This document shows, in pieces, positions 28,014 through 36,783 of a DNA stretch of 64,000 nucleotides; within the stretch, counting starts at the first letter, position 1, and each line of letters begins with the position of its first letter. Made by a program: the position numbers and the translations under genes. This DNA is from Pseudacidovorax sp. RU35E. Lineage in GTDB: Bacteria; Pseudomonadota; Gammaproteobacteria; Burkholderiales; Burkholderiaceae_C. The notes under the pieces are model-generated. The model had not been told where the DNA came from. It saw only the letters and a list, made by a program, of their open reading frames with translations, and did no database searches. The stretch is taken from the NCBI RefSeq assembly GCF_900156165.1, contig NZ_FTMY01000001.1:310001-374000 (forward strand). The letters are read 5' to 3'.

Positions 28014-28859
28014 TCATGCCGCGCCAGAGTGGCGCATCGGCGCACCTTGTAGGTGTGGTTGCCTCACCAATTGAGGGATAAGAAGCCAGCGATCGGCCGC
28101 CCGATGCAGATTTCCACCGTCTCCGCTGCTCAGCAGTGTCAATCCGCCGCCGGTGTCCTCCGGCTGGTCGAGCTTCGCCTCGGCGAGGAGGCGGGCGGTC
28201 TGCTTTGCCACGGGCTCCCCGGTTTCGACGAAGCGCACGCCGCCGCCGGCAGCCGCCGTGAGATGGACCTGGGCAAACGGGTAGTGCGTACAGCCCAGCA
28301 CCACCACATCGACTTGGCCGACGTGGTCGCCCAGCGGGCCGACCTCCTGGATGTAGCGTTGGCACAACGCTCGAACGCTTTCTGTGTCGGCCTGCTCGAT
28401 GGCATCGGCCAGGCCGTCGCAAGCCACCGTGCGCACAGTGTGGGCAGCGCCAGCCAGTCGCTCGACCAACACGCCGAACTTGCGACTGGCCAGCGTGCCG
28501 CGGGTGGCGAGCACCGCCACGTGCCCGGTGCGCGTCAGGGCCAGTGCGGGCTTGAGGGCCGGCTCCACCCCCACGATGGGCATGCCGGGCCACGCCTCGC
28601 GCAGCAGGTGGATGGCCGCCGCGGTGGCCGTGTTGCAGGCAACCACCAGCGCCTTGACGCCGTGTTCTCGCACCAGCAACTCGGCGACCTGCAGCGTCCG
28701 GTCGACCACGAAGGCGTCGCCGCGCTCGCCGTAGGGCGCATGCGCCGTGTCCGCGTAGTAGATGAAGCGCTCGCCCGGCAGGCGCGACCGCAGCGCGGCC
28801 AGTACGCTCAGGCCGCCCACGCCGCTGTCGAACACGCCCACCGGCGCGCTGCGCTCCAT
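28014..28859 (-). CDS. murI: Glutamate racemase
   Basis: A 281-aa cytoplasmic enzyme producing D-glutamate for peptidoglycan. Motifs: VFDSGVGGLSVLAAL near residue 9, YYADTAHAPYG near 34, the first catalytic cysteine in VVACNTATAAA near 73, and the second in VVLGCTHYPF near 187. Full length. It starts 3 nt after the fumarase stop codon on the same strand. Confidence 0.96.
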   Translation of the reverse strand: MERSAPVGVFDSGVGGLSVLAALRSRLPGERFIYYADTAHAPYGERGDAFVVDRTLQVAELLVREHGVKALVVACNTATAAAIHLLREAWPGMPIVGVEPALKPALALTRTGHVAVLATRGTLASRKFGVLVERLAGAAHTVRTVACDGLADAIEQADTESVRALCQRYIQEVGPLGDHVGQVDVVVLGCTHYPFAQVHLTAAAGGGVRFVETGEPVAKQTARLLAEAKLDQPEDTGGGLTLLSSGDGGNLHRAADRWLLIPQLVRQPHLQGAPMRHSGAA

Positions 28860-28862
28860 CGC

Positions 28863-30416
28863 TCAGGCCGAAGCCAGTTCGATGCCCTTGAACTCGCCCG
28901 TGGCGATGCGCTTGCTCCACTCGGCCGGGCCGGTGATGTGTGCGCTGGTGCCGCCGGCGTCCACGGCCACCGTGACGGGCATGTCGACCACGTCGAACTC
29001 GTAGATGGCTTCCATGCCCAGGTCTTCGAAGCCCACCACCTTGGCCTGCTTGATCGCCTTGCTCACCAGGTAGGCAGCGCCGCCCACGGCCATCAGGTAC
29101 GCGCTCTTGTGCTTCTTGATGGCCTCGATGGCGACCGGGCCGCGCTCGGCCTTGCCGATCATGGCGATCAGGCCCGTCTTGGCCAGCATCATGTCGGTGA
29201 AGCCGTCCATGCGGGTAGCGGTCGTCGGACCAGCGGGGCCCACGGCCTCGTCACCCACCGGATCGACCGGGCCCACGTAGTAGATGACGCGGTTGGTGAA
29301 GTCCACCGGCAGCTTCTCGCCCTTGGCCAGCATGTTCTGGATGCGCTTGTGCGCGGCGTCGCGGCCGGTGAGCATCTTGCCGTTCAGCAGCAGCGTGTCG
29401 CCCGGCTTCCAGCTGGCGACGACCTCGGGCGTGAGGGTGTTCAGGTCGACGCGCTTGCTCTTGTTGTAGTCGGGCGCCCAGTCGATCTTGGGCCACAGGT
29501 CCAGCGATGGCGCCTCGATGAACGAGGGGCCGGAGCCGTCCAGCACGAAGTGCGCATGGCGCGTGGCTGCACAGTTGGGAATCATCGCCACCGGCTTGCT
29601 GGCCGCGTGCGTCGGGTACATCTTGATCTTGACGTCCAGCACCGTGGCCAGGCCGCCCAGGCCCTGCGCGCCAATGCCCAGGGCGTTGACCTTCTGGTAG
29701 AGCTCCAGGCGCAGTTCTTCGACCTGCGTCAGTGCCTCGCCGCGGGCCGACCTGGCCTGCAGCTCGTGCATGTCGAGGCTGTCCATCAGGCTCTCCTTGG
29801 CCATCAGCACGGCCTTTTCGGCGGTGCCGCCGATGCCGATGCCCAGCATGCCCGGCGGGCACCAGCCGGCGCCCATGGTCGGCACCGTCTTGAGCACCCA
29901 GTCGACCACGCTGTCGCCCGGGTTGAGCATGACCATCTTGCTCTTGTTCTCGCTGCCCCCGCCCTTGGCCGCCACCGTCACGTCGACGGTGCTGCCGGGC
30001 ACGATCTCCGTGAAGATCACGGCGGGCGTGTTGTCTTTGGTGTTCTTGCGGGCGAACTGCGGGTCGGCGACAACCGATGCGCGCAGCATGTTGTCGGGGT
30101 GGTTGTAGCCCTGGCGCACGCCTTCGTTGATGGCGTCGTCGAGGCTGCCGGTGCCGAAGCCTTCCCAGCGCACGTCCATGCCAACCTTCAGGAAGACGTT
30201 GACGATGCCCGTGTCCTGGCAGATGGGCCGGTGGCCGGTGGCGCTCATCTTGCTGTTGGTGAGGATCTGCGCCATCGCATCCTTGGCGGCGGGGCTCTGC
30301 TCGCGCTCGTAGGCCTTGGCCAGGTGGGCGATGTAGTCGGCGGGGTGGTAGTAGCTGATGTACTGCAGCGCCGCTGCGATGGACTCGACAAGGTCGGACT
30401 TGGAGATCGTGGACAT
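28863..30416 (-). CDS. fumA: Class I fumarate hydratase
   Basis: A 517-aa iron-sulfur fumarase converting fumarate and malate in the TCA cycle. The fused alpha and beta regions of class I enzymes are present in one chain. Cluster cysteines are likely those in CQDTGIVNVFLKVG near residue 66, WCPPGMLGIGIGG near 192 and PNCAATRHAHF near 282. The beta part shows GPTTATRMDGF near 406. Whether to call it fumA or fumB is a convention only. It is divergent from the polysaccharide locus start. Confidence 0.95.
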   Translation of the reverse strand: MSTISKSDLVESIAAALQYISYYHPADYIAHLAKAYEREQSPAAKDAMAQILTNSKMSATGHRPICQDTGIVNVFLKVGMDVRWEGFGTGSLDDAINEGVRQGYNHPDNMLRASVVADPQFARKNTKDNTPAVIFTEIVPGSTVDVTVAAKGGGSENKSKMVMLNPGDSVVDWVLKTVPTMGAGWCPPGMLGIGIGGTAEKAVLMAKESLMDSLDMHELQARSARGEALTQVEELRLELYQKVNALGIGAQGLGGLATVLDVKIKMYPTHAASKPVAMIPNCAATRHAHFVLDGSGPSFIEAPSLDLWPKIDWAPDYNKSKRVDLNTLTPEVVASWKPGDTLLLNGKMLTGRDAAHKRIQNMLAKGEKLPVDFTNRVIYYVGPVDPVGDEAVGPAGPTTATRMDGFTDMMLAKTGLIAMIGKAERGPVAIEAIKKHKSAYLMAVGGAAYLVSKAIKQAKVVGFEDLGMEAIYEFDVVDMPVTVAVDAGGTSAHITGPAEWSKRIATGEFKGIELASA

Positions 30417-30661
30417 GGAAGCGTGTCGTTGTGGATCGGGGGAGCCGCGGATTATCTGCGCCCCAAGGCAGCGCGCCGGACCTGCGCAAGGGGACGGGGC
30501 ATGCGGCGTATGCCTACATGCTGCAGTGCGTCAAGTGAGGAGACTCCTCAAAAATTTGTTAAGAGACTGTTAAACGCAGTCTCGTATGATGCGGGTTTAC
30601 GCCTAGCCCTAGGCGGAGTACAGCCCGGACAAGCCAACAATTTCACACAAATTGCCCGACC
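30417..30661 (+). promoter_or_regulatory. Leader region of the polysaccharide locus
   Basis: A 245-bp divergent intergenic region. It contains two direct TGTTAA copies (30557-30562 and 30568-30573, approximate) and a TATGAT at 30585-30590 that could be a -10 element without a good -35. A perfect hairpin CGCCTAG-CC-CTAGGCG follows at 30600-30615. The hairpin would lie in the 5' leader of the sugar transferase mRNA. I found no JUMPstart/ops element. Promoter assignment is weak. Confidence 0.3.
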
Positions 30662-31351
30662 ATGAAGCCTCCCTATAACGAACTGAGCCTAGGCGCCGGT
30701 TTCAGCCATCCGCACGCCGTCCCGACGCAAGGGACTGTGTCTCGCTTCTTCAAGCGCGCGATGGACATCGTGGGGGCGCTGATCTTCTTCGCGCTCCTCG
30801 GGTGGCTCTTCATGATCATCTGGGCACTGGTCCTCATGACCACGGGCGGCCCCGCCATCTACAAACACCCCCGCATGGGCCGGGGCGGTCGCGAGTTCAA
30901 GTGCCTCAAATTCCGCTCGATGGTCACCAACTCCGAAGAGGTGCTGCGCCACCTGCTGGAGACCGACCCCGCCGCTCGCGCGGAGTGGGAAGCCACCTTC
31001 AAGCTCAAGAACGACCCGCGCATCACCCGCTTCGGTCGCTTCATCCGCAAGACCAGCCTGGACGAACTGCCCCAGTTCTGGAACGTGCTGATGGGCGACA
31101 TGAGCCTGGTCGGCCCGCGCCCCGTGGTGCGCAAGGAACTGGAGCAATACTACGGCCTGTATGCCCCCCTGTATGGCAGTGTGCGTCCGGGCATCACCGG
31201 ACCCTGGCAGGTTGGTGGGCGTTCCGATCTGAGTTACGGTGAGCGAGTCGCTCTGGACGTGAGCTATGTACACACCCGCAGCGCTTTTGGTGATATTTGC
31301 TTGCTATTAAAGACGGTGAGTGTATTTGTGAAACACAAAGGCTCCTACTAA
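30662..31351 (+). CDS. Initiating undecaprenyl-phosphate sugar-phosphate transferase
   Basis: A 229-aa bacterial sugar transferase (polyprenol phosphate phosphoglycosyl transferase, WbaP/WcaJ C-terminal domain type). After a short N-terminus there is a membrane-penetrating helix (GALIFFALLGWLFMIIWALV, about 38-57). The catalytic core follows: KCLKFRSMV near 81, KTSLDELPQFWNVLMGDMSLVGPRP near 123 and PGITGPWQVGGRSDLSY near 162. It attaches the first sugar phosphate to undecaprenyl phosphate. The extra N-terminal membrane domain of long WbaP proteins is absent. Base composition matches the chromosome, unlike the A+T-rich genes that follow. Confidence 0.93.
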   Translation: MKPPYNELSLGAGFSHPHAVPTQGTVSRFFKRAMDIVGALIFFALLGWLFMIIWALVLMTTGGPAIYKHPRMGRGGREFKCLKFRSMVTNSEEVLRHLLETDPAARAEWEATFKLKNDPRITRFGRFIRKTSLDELPQFWNVLMGDMSLVGPRPVVRKELEQYYGLYAPLYGSVRPGITGPWQVGGRSDLSYGERVALDVSYVHTRSAFGDICLLLKTVSVFVKHKGSY

Positions 31352-31407
31352 CTTCGCACCTCAGTTTATTTATTTAATAAAATAAATATTAGCTCGTGGT
31401 CAACAGC

Positions 31408-31437
31408 AAATGCCGCAAACGCGGCATTTGTTGTTTA
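31408..31437 (+). terminator. Strong intrinsic terminator after the initiating transferase
   Basis: A 10-bp perfect stem CAAATGCCGC / GCGGCATTTG (31408-31417, 31422-31431) with loop AAAC is followed by TTGTTT. It lies between the sugar transferase and the A+T-rich polysaccharide genes. Expression of the latter needs either read-through, antitermination or a promoter in the short stretch before 31461. Confidence 0.75.
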
Positions 31438-31460
31438 AAAAACGTATTATCTAAAAATTT

Positions 31461-32459
31461 ATGATGTTCCAAATAAAAAAGATTCTTAGAATTTTTAAGA
31501 TCGAAACTAAGAATCTAATTAAGATTAGAAATATACAATGTGGCAAGGTCACATTATCGTATGACTCATCTCCTCCATATTACATTAAGGAATGGTACAA
31601 CTACTGTTTACGCCTACTCACCGAGGCAGCACGTGCATCAGAAGCGTCATTCAATATAGTTTTAGGGGAACATCAGCCTAGAATAAAAAACGGACGGCCA
31701 ACATATCGAATTGCTCTTCAAATTGAACATACGTTGGTTAGGGAAGGAGGGCGCGACAGCGAGGGAGCAGAGGCTGGCTCTATACGAATTGATGACTCAA
31801 CGGCAGAAACATATCTTGTTCGACTAGTAAATTTAGGCGCGCTTGAAGCAGCGGACATCATCCTAGATTACAGCCGAGCGAATTTAATAAACGTCAAGCA
31901 TTCCCCTGCCTACGTTACGCTAACAAAAAAACACTTTTATTTCGTACCGCTAATAAATGATGACGCTTCACGAGCAATAGCAGATAGGACGCATCAGTGC
32001 ATAACCATGTTCGGCAATCCTGATATTGGCCGCCGAAAAAAAATACTCGAAGAACTCGCGAAAGTCGTTCCAGTAAAAAACATAAACGGAATTTATCGGG
32101 GCGTCGCGAAAGTCTATCAGTCAACTAAAACAATAATAAATATTCATCAGACTGAGCATCACTGCAATGCTGAAGAGCTACGTATTGTACCGGCCGCCCT
32201 CAATGGTGCCATCGTTATTGCTGAACGCTCGCCGTTGACGGAAAAGATATTTACCCGTCACTTTGCTATCTGGGCGTCGATTGAGAACATCCCAAAAGTA
32301 ACCGCCGAAGTTGTTAAAAATTATCCTGAATTCTATCAAAAAATGTTCAGCGAAAAATTTATGAATCGTGTTAGAAGACTAAGTATAAGAAATAGTTTGG
32401 CGGCTAAGAAAATAATAAATCAATTAGAAAAAAAATCCGTAGATCAGCGAATTATCTGA
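31461..32459 (+). CDS. Probable glycosyltransferase-like protein of the polysaccharide locus
   Basis: A 332-aa cytoplasmic protein, A+T-rich and rich in Ile/Lys codons compared with the chromosome. No family is recognised with confidence. The C-terminal part (NIHQTEHHCNAEELRIVPAA near residue 231, then NGAIVIAERSPLTEKIF) resembles the donor-binding end of GT-B glycosyltransferases, where an E-x7-E-like pattern lies in a similar place. It starts 24 nt after the intrinsic terminator and ends 1 nt before the next gene. Its role in repeat-unit assembly is inferred from location. Confidence 0.7.
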   Translation: MMFQIKKILRIFKIETKNLIKIRNIQCGKVTLSYDSSPPYYIKEWYNYCLRLLTEAARASEASFNIVLGEHQPRIKNGRPTYRIALQIEHTLVREGGRDSEGAEAGSIRIDDSTAETYLVRLVNLGALEAADIILDYSRANLINVKHSPAYVTLTKKHFYFVPLINDDASRAIADRTHQCITMFGNPDIGRRKKILEELAKVVPVKNINGIYRGVAKVYQSTKTIINIHQTEHHCNAEELRIVPAALNGAIVIAERSPLTEKIFTRHFAIWASIENIPKVTAEVVKNYPEFYQKMFSEKFMNRVRRLSIRNSLAAKKIINQLEKKSVDQRII

Positions 32460-32460
32460 C

Positions 32461-33168
32461 ATGGCAGTAGACTCAATTCCTCTGGTTCTGACTGGTACTA
32501 TAACCCCACGCTCCATTCTGACCGCTTACGCGAATCCAACTCAAAGAAGGAACGAATACCTACTTGCGCTTAGATACTACTCCGAACATGCTCAAGTGTA
32601 TTTTGTTGAAAACTCCGGCTACCAACTTAATGAAGACGCTGATTTCACTAGCATTCCTAATTGCAAATTAATAGAGCTGGCGCCGAGCGATGAATTTGAC
32701 AAAGGAAAAGGCTTTCAAGAATTTTTAATGCTGGATAATTGGATCGATCAGTTCGGACAAAATCATAAAGGATTTATAAAAATTACTGGTCGTTATTTGG
32801 TGCAAAACATCAATAAAATAATTCATGATATTCAATTTGGCAAAAAGAACAAGATAATTATAGAGCGACTTGCTTCAAACCTTGGCGTTGCACTTACAGA
32901 TGTTTTTTACATTGCTACGGAACAATATAACGAACATTTGAAAGGATGTTATAAAGAGGCAAACGACAAGCTCGGTGTATATATCGAGCACGTAGTAGGA
33001 ATAAAAATTCGTGATTTGTTAAATGTAGAGGTTTTTCCAAACCTCCCGAAGAAAGCGGGTATAAGCGGCTCGACCGGTCAACCGTTACCCGAAGGAATGA
33101 AAAAAGCAATACAAAGGGTGATAAGAAATAGCCTTTATCCGTTGCAACCGCGTTACAGATTAATTTGA
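32461..33168 (+). CDS. Putative sugar-transferase-like protein, unassigned
   Basis: A 235-aa protein of the A+T-rich block, starting 1 nt after the previous gene. The N-terminus PLVLTGTITPRS and RRNEYLLALRYYSEHAQVYFVENSGY (near residue 29), with GFIKITGRYLVQNI near 98, look like a small GT-A-like nucleotide-sugar enzyme. I cannot see a sure D-x-D. Basic C-terminus. Function inferred only from position between the initiating transferase and the flippase. Confidence 0.65.
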   Translation: MAVDSIPLVLTGTITPRSILTAYANPTQRRNEYLLALRYYSEHAQVYFVENSGYQLNEDADFTSIPNCKLIELAPSDEFDKGKGFQEFLMLDNWIDQFGQNHKGFIKITGRYLVQNINKIIHDIQFGKKNKIIIERLASNLGVALTDVFYIATEQYNEHLKGCYKEANDKLGVYIEHVVGIKIRDLLNVEVFPNLPKKAGISGSTGQPLPEGMKKAIQRVIRNSLYPLQPRYRLI

Positions 33169-33197
33169 GGCTATAGAAATATTAGCAGGCTCTCGCC

Positions 33198-34691
33198 ATG
33201 AAAAAATTGATAAAACGTAATCTGATTGCAAACTACGCGGGTCAGATGTGGGTCGCATTCATCGGCTTGGCGTTCATTCCTACTTACATAAAAATACTCG
33301 GCATTGAAGCATATGGGATAATCGGAATTTTTTCGGTTATTCAAGCTTGGATGTTTATGCTGGACATGGGCATGACGCCAACACTAGGGCGAGAGATGGC
33401 TAGCATTCAGAATAATCCTGCTAGCAGGCAAGGCGTCCGAGATTTACTTCGAACCATCGAAATCCTTGCCGTTGTGCTATCGGTGGGCGTAATAATTTTG
33501 CTAGCGCTATCTGCCTCATGGATATCCGCAGTATGGCTCAAGCCGGCTCAAATTTCCAAAGGGACGATAGTCCACTCGTTTCAAATAATGGGCATAGTTG
33601 TCGCTTTAAGATTTCTTGAAGGTCTTTATCGAAGTTCATTAGTAGGTCTGCAGCGCCAAGTCCTGTTTAATACCGTTAGCGCGGCAACGGCGACTCTCCG
33701 AGCCGTGGGCGCCGTTGTTGCCTTAAAGTACATATCCCCGACCCTAGAAATGTTCTTTATTTGGCAAGCTATCATCTCCCTGTTGTCAACCCTTGTGCTG
33801 GCGGCATGCAGTTATGTTTATCTGCCCAAGGCGCCTCTCAAAGCCAAATTCAGCGTGCCTTCTTTAAAACGAGTAAAAAATTTTGCGATAGGGATGATTG
33901 GTGTGAATATCATGACATCAATTTTCACTCAGTCAGACAAGGTATTCGTCTCTAATCAAATAGAGCTAAAAAGTGTTGGCTATTATATGCTTGCAACAAC
34001 TCTGTCAGGTTCGTTGTTTATGCTTGTAGGACCAATTACACAAGCATATTATCCTAATTTTTGCAGGCTGCACTCAGAAGGGAATGAAAAGGCGCTGATT
34101 AATAGTTTCCGAGGTGGTTCCAATTTGGTTGCAATAATAGTTGGATCTGCAGCGTCAATATTGTCAATTTTTGGATCGTACATAGTGCTAATATGGACCG
34201 ACGACGTCGCGATGGCTCAAGCTTCTGGCGCCATCCTGACGCTACTAGCAATAGGAAACTTAGTTAATGCAATTACCTGGACTCCGTTGCAGCTTCAGTT
34301 AGCTCACGGCTGGACTACCTTAGCTTCTCGCAGCATGGCAGTTAGCCTTATGCTTGGCGCTCCCTTGTACTTTTTACTTTCAAATGGCTACGGCGCGATT
34401 GGTGTTGCGAGTACGTGGGTCTTTATAAACATTCTTTATCTCGCATTTGTGACATCTCAAATGTTTAAAAAAATCGCTCGCGGTATCCGCTTTCAATGGA
34501 TGGTCTCAGACACAACGTATCCGATATTGGCGGCGTTCATCACGTCTTATTTATGCGCTAAGCTATATCCAAGTGAAGTAGAGAAATCAATGCAGATTAT
34601 ATTTATTTTCGCTTGCGGCGCAACTGTACTTTTGGTCGCTTCTGCTCCAACAATGCTAAGAGTAAAAAATAAATTCATTAGTCAAAATTAA
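33198..34691 (+). CDS. Wzx-type oligosaccharide flippase
   Basis: A 497-aa polytopic inner-membrane protein of the polysaccharide transport (MOP) superfamily. About 12-14 hydrophobic helices are evident. The N-terminus KRNLIANYAGQMWVAFIGLA and the block ILGIEAYGIIGIFSVIQAW (near residue 34) are typical of Wzx/RfbX proteins. It would flip undecaprenyl-linked repeat units to the periplasm. A+T-rich coding like its neighbours. A polymerase-like gene follows after 50 bp. Confidence 0.9.
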   Translation: MKKLIKRNLIANYAGQMWVAFIGLAFIPTYIKILGIEAYGIIGIFSVIQAWMFMLDMGMTPTLGREMASIQNNPASRQGVRDLLRTIEILAVVLSVGVIILLALSASWISAVWLKPAQISKGTIVHSFQIMGIVVALRFLEGLYRSSLVGLQRQVLFNTVSAATATLRAVGAVVALKYISPTLEMFFIWQAIISLLSTLVLAACSYVYLPKAPLKAKFSVPSLKRVKNFAIGMIGVNIMTSIFTQSDKVFVSNQIELKSVGYYMLATTLSGSLFMLVGPITQAYYPNFCRLHSEGNEKALINSFRGGSNLVAIIVGSAASILSIFGSYIVLIWTDDVAMAQASGAILTLLAIGNLVNAITWTPLQLQLAHGWTTLASRSMAVSLMLGAPLYFLLSNGYGAIGVASTWVFINILYLAFVTSQMFKKIARGIRFQWMVSDTTYPILAAFITSYLCAKLYPSEVEKSMQIIFIFACGATVLLVASAPTMLRVKNKFISQN

Positions 34692-34741
34692 ATTATTTTA
34701 AATGAAAATTTAATAAAATCATAAACTGTCGAAAAATAATA

Positions 34742-35998
34742 ATGGAATCAATACAAAAAAAAGGGAAGTTCGTCTTGATTCTGATGGCACTGATTTACCT
34801 TTTTGATCAGCGAATCGGTGACTGGAGTGCGGTCAATGCGGCAGGATTTATTGCATTCTGCATTGCGCTATTTTTTCTAAAAGCCACTTCCGAAAGGACT
34901 GGTAAAGTAAAAAAGAACTGGATTTATTTGCTATTGGCAATAATAGCCTACAGTTCGACTGCATATTTGTTGAATGATCAGTGCTCCGTTGAACTAAAGG
35001 GCGCTTTGTCTTTAACCCTGCTATGTATCGCATTCTACATATTGGGAGACGGTAATTTCGGGGAATTTGTACGGTCACGTTTTTTTTCGAATTTTGTAAT
35101 GCTATTGGCCTCGAGCTTCGTAATCCTAAATTACGTTGGAATCACTCCTTTTAGGTCTGATAGGAATTCCGGCCTCTTCTTCGAAGCGTCACATTTGGCG
35201 ATATACCTTCTTCCATTTTTGGCCTATAGACATCTTAAGTCTAAAAAAGATTTAATAACTTGGATGACTACATTAATCATGTTGGTTTTCTCATCCTCGA
35301 CTACTCTGATTGTAGGTTTGCTAATTATATTTGTGATAAAATTTATTAAGCGATACAATCGTCGGCTTATCATCGCGAGCAGTGCGGCCGCGTTAATAGT
35401 CGGGGCACTTATCGGAATTTTATTGAGCGGTGCTATTGATGCGCCTGAGTTGCGAGCCCGAGTCATTAACTTATTTATTGGGGGCGACGCATCAGCCGCG
35501 GACCACGAAAATTTAAGCTCATTAGTTTGGTTAAACGGTTGGTCGCAGATGACCGAAACCCTCCGTTTAACTAACGGAATAGGTCTGGGTTTCAACCAAA
35601 TGGGCTGTGGAAACTTCATGTACGTCGGTAAATACACCGCCCTCATATCAGATGCAATTCTCGGTATTATTTTGAACGCCGAAGACGGTTCTTTTATGTC
35701 CTCTAAGCTCGTTTCAGAATTAGGGTTTCTTGGATTTTTAATAATTGCATTTCTGCTAATCAAGGCCTGGCGTGCGCTGTTCAAATTCATACGGGTGGAG
35801 GCTGGAATGAGACAGCCTGATACGTACGATGTTTTAATAAGAGCTTCAGGTGCAATTTGTCTTATAGGCCTACTTTTTGTGCGCGCACCTGGCTCGTATT
35901 TTTCCCTGCCGGTCTATGCCGCTATGTCGATGCTTTTTTCTAATCAATTGATTAGATCTAACCGTATTCGAAAAAACTCTGAATCGAGTCCAACGTGA
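34742..35998 (+). CDS. Wzy-like polysaccharide polymerase
   Basis: A 418-aa polytopic inner-membrane protein with about 10-12 helices. A larger periplasmic stretch (about residues 230-320) lies between helices, the general shape of O-antigen ligase/polymerase proteins. Sequence motifs are weak, as is normal for Wzy, so the call rests on topology and its position next to wzx and glycosyltransferase genes. Its TGA overlaps the ATG of the GT2 gene by 4 nt. Confidence 0.8.
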   Translation: MESIQKKGKFVLILMALIYLFDQRIGDWSAVNAAGFIAFCIALFFLKATSERTGKVKKNWIYLLLAIIAYSSTAYLLNDQCSVELKGALSLTLLCIAFYILGDGNFGEFVRSRFFSNFVMLLASSFVILNYVGITPFRSDRNSGLFFEASHLAIYLLPFLAYRHLKSKKDLITWMTTLIMLVFSSSTTLIVGLLIIFVIKFIKRYNRRLIIASSAAALIVGALIGILLSGAIDAPELRARVINLFIGGDASAADHENLSSLVWLNGWSQMTETLRLTNGIGLGFNQMGCGNFMYVGKYTALISDAILGIILNAEDGSFMSSKLVSELGFLGFLIIAFLLIKAWRALFKFIRVEAGMRQPDTYDVLIRASGAICLIGLLFVRAPGSYFSLPVYAAMSMLFSNQLIRSNRIRKNSESSPT

Positions 35999-36753
35999 AT
36001 TTGACGAAAGAATTGCCATTAATTTCGGTCATTATAAGTGTCTTAAATGATTTAAAGAATTTAAAAGAGACACTTTTGCACCTGTCGGAGATTGAGTATA
36101 AAAATCTTGAAATCGTAGTCGTAGATTGCGTTTCTACCGACGGCACCCGTGCATTTCTGGATGCTTATGCCGACAAAAGGCTTCGATATATATCCGAACG
36201 TGATAATGGGATATATGATGCTTGGAATAAAGGCGTGCGTTTTGCTAAGGGCGACTATCTGGCATTTTTGGGTGCAGGGGATTATTACAATAGGAGTGGA
36301 CTACAGAAACTAGTGCAGTGCGCGACCGAACATCCGACTGCAGAACTCATCACCGGAAAAGTGCTTGTTCACAATGGGGTGAAAATTATTAAAGAAAGAG
36401 GGAGCGCTTGGAGTTGGCGCAAGTTTCGGAACAACATGAATATTGCGCATCCCGGAGCCCTCCACTCTAGAGGGCTCTTTGAGCGGGTGGGAAGCTTTGA
36501 TGTGTCGTTTCGGATCGCAGGGGACTATCAGCTGCTTCTCAGGGCCGGCGAGACGTTAAGAACCGCATATTTGAATGAGCCTGTGGCGCTCATGTTATCG
36601 GGTGGAATCAGCCACGGTGGGCGAGACGCAATATTTGAGGCTCATCGCGCGAAGGTCTCCACGGATTCCGTGGCGAGGCTCAATGCCAATTTGACCACAG
36701 CTTGGATGTTATTTAAATTTTATATAAAACAAGCACTGCGCCAGAAATTATAG
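35995..36753 (+). CDS. Glycosyltransferase family 2 (WcaA-like)
   Basis: A 252-aa GT-A enzyme. It shows LISVIISVLNDLKNLKETL (residue 9 on), VVDCVSTDGTRAFLDAY near 41, the region ERDNGIYDAWNKGVRFAKGD near 65, and LAFLGAGDYYN near 86, where a metal-binding D-x-D would normally lie; here it reads GAGD. Membership of the family is clear but the sugar is unknown. The start overlaps the polymerase stop (ATGA). Confidence 0.88.
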   Translation: MNLTKELPLISVIISVLNDLKNLKETLLHLSEIEYKNLEIVVVDCVSTDGTRAFLDAYADKRLRYISERDNGIYDAWNKGVRFAKGDYLAFLGAGDYYNRSGLQKLVQCATEHPTAELITGKVLVHNGVKIIKERGSAWSWRKFRNNMNIAHPGALHSRGLFERVGSFDVSFRIAGDYQLLLRAGETLRTAYLNEPVALMLSGGISHGGRDAIFEAHRAKVSTDSVARLNANLTTAWMLFKFYIKQALRQKL

Positions 36754-36783
36754 GATCGCCCCTGGAAATTTTAAATTTTGATT

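Noticed and set aside
30417-30661. Possible JUMPstart/ops antitermination element
   Set aside because: GGCGGAGTAC near 30612 only loosely resembles the ops core GGCGGTAG; not enough to call.
35995-36753. Pseudogene status for the GT2 gene because the D-x-D position reads GAGD
   Set aside because: The frame is intact and full length; metal-site variation occurs in this family, so it was kept as a normal gene.
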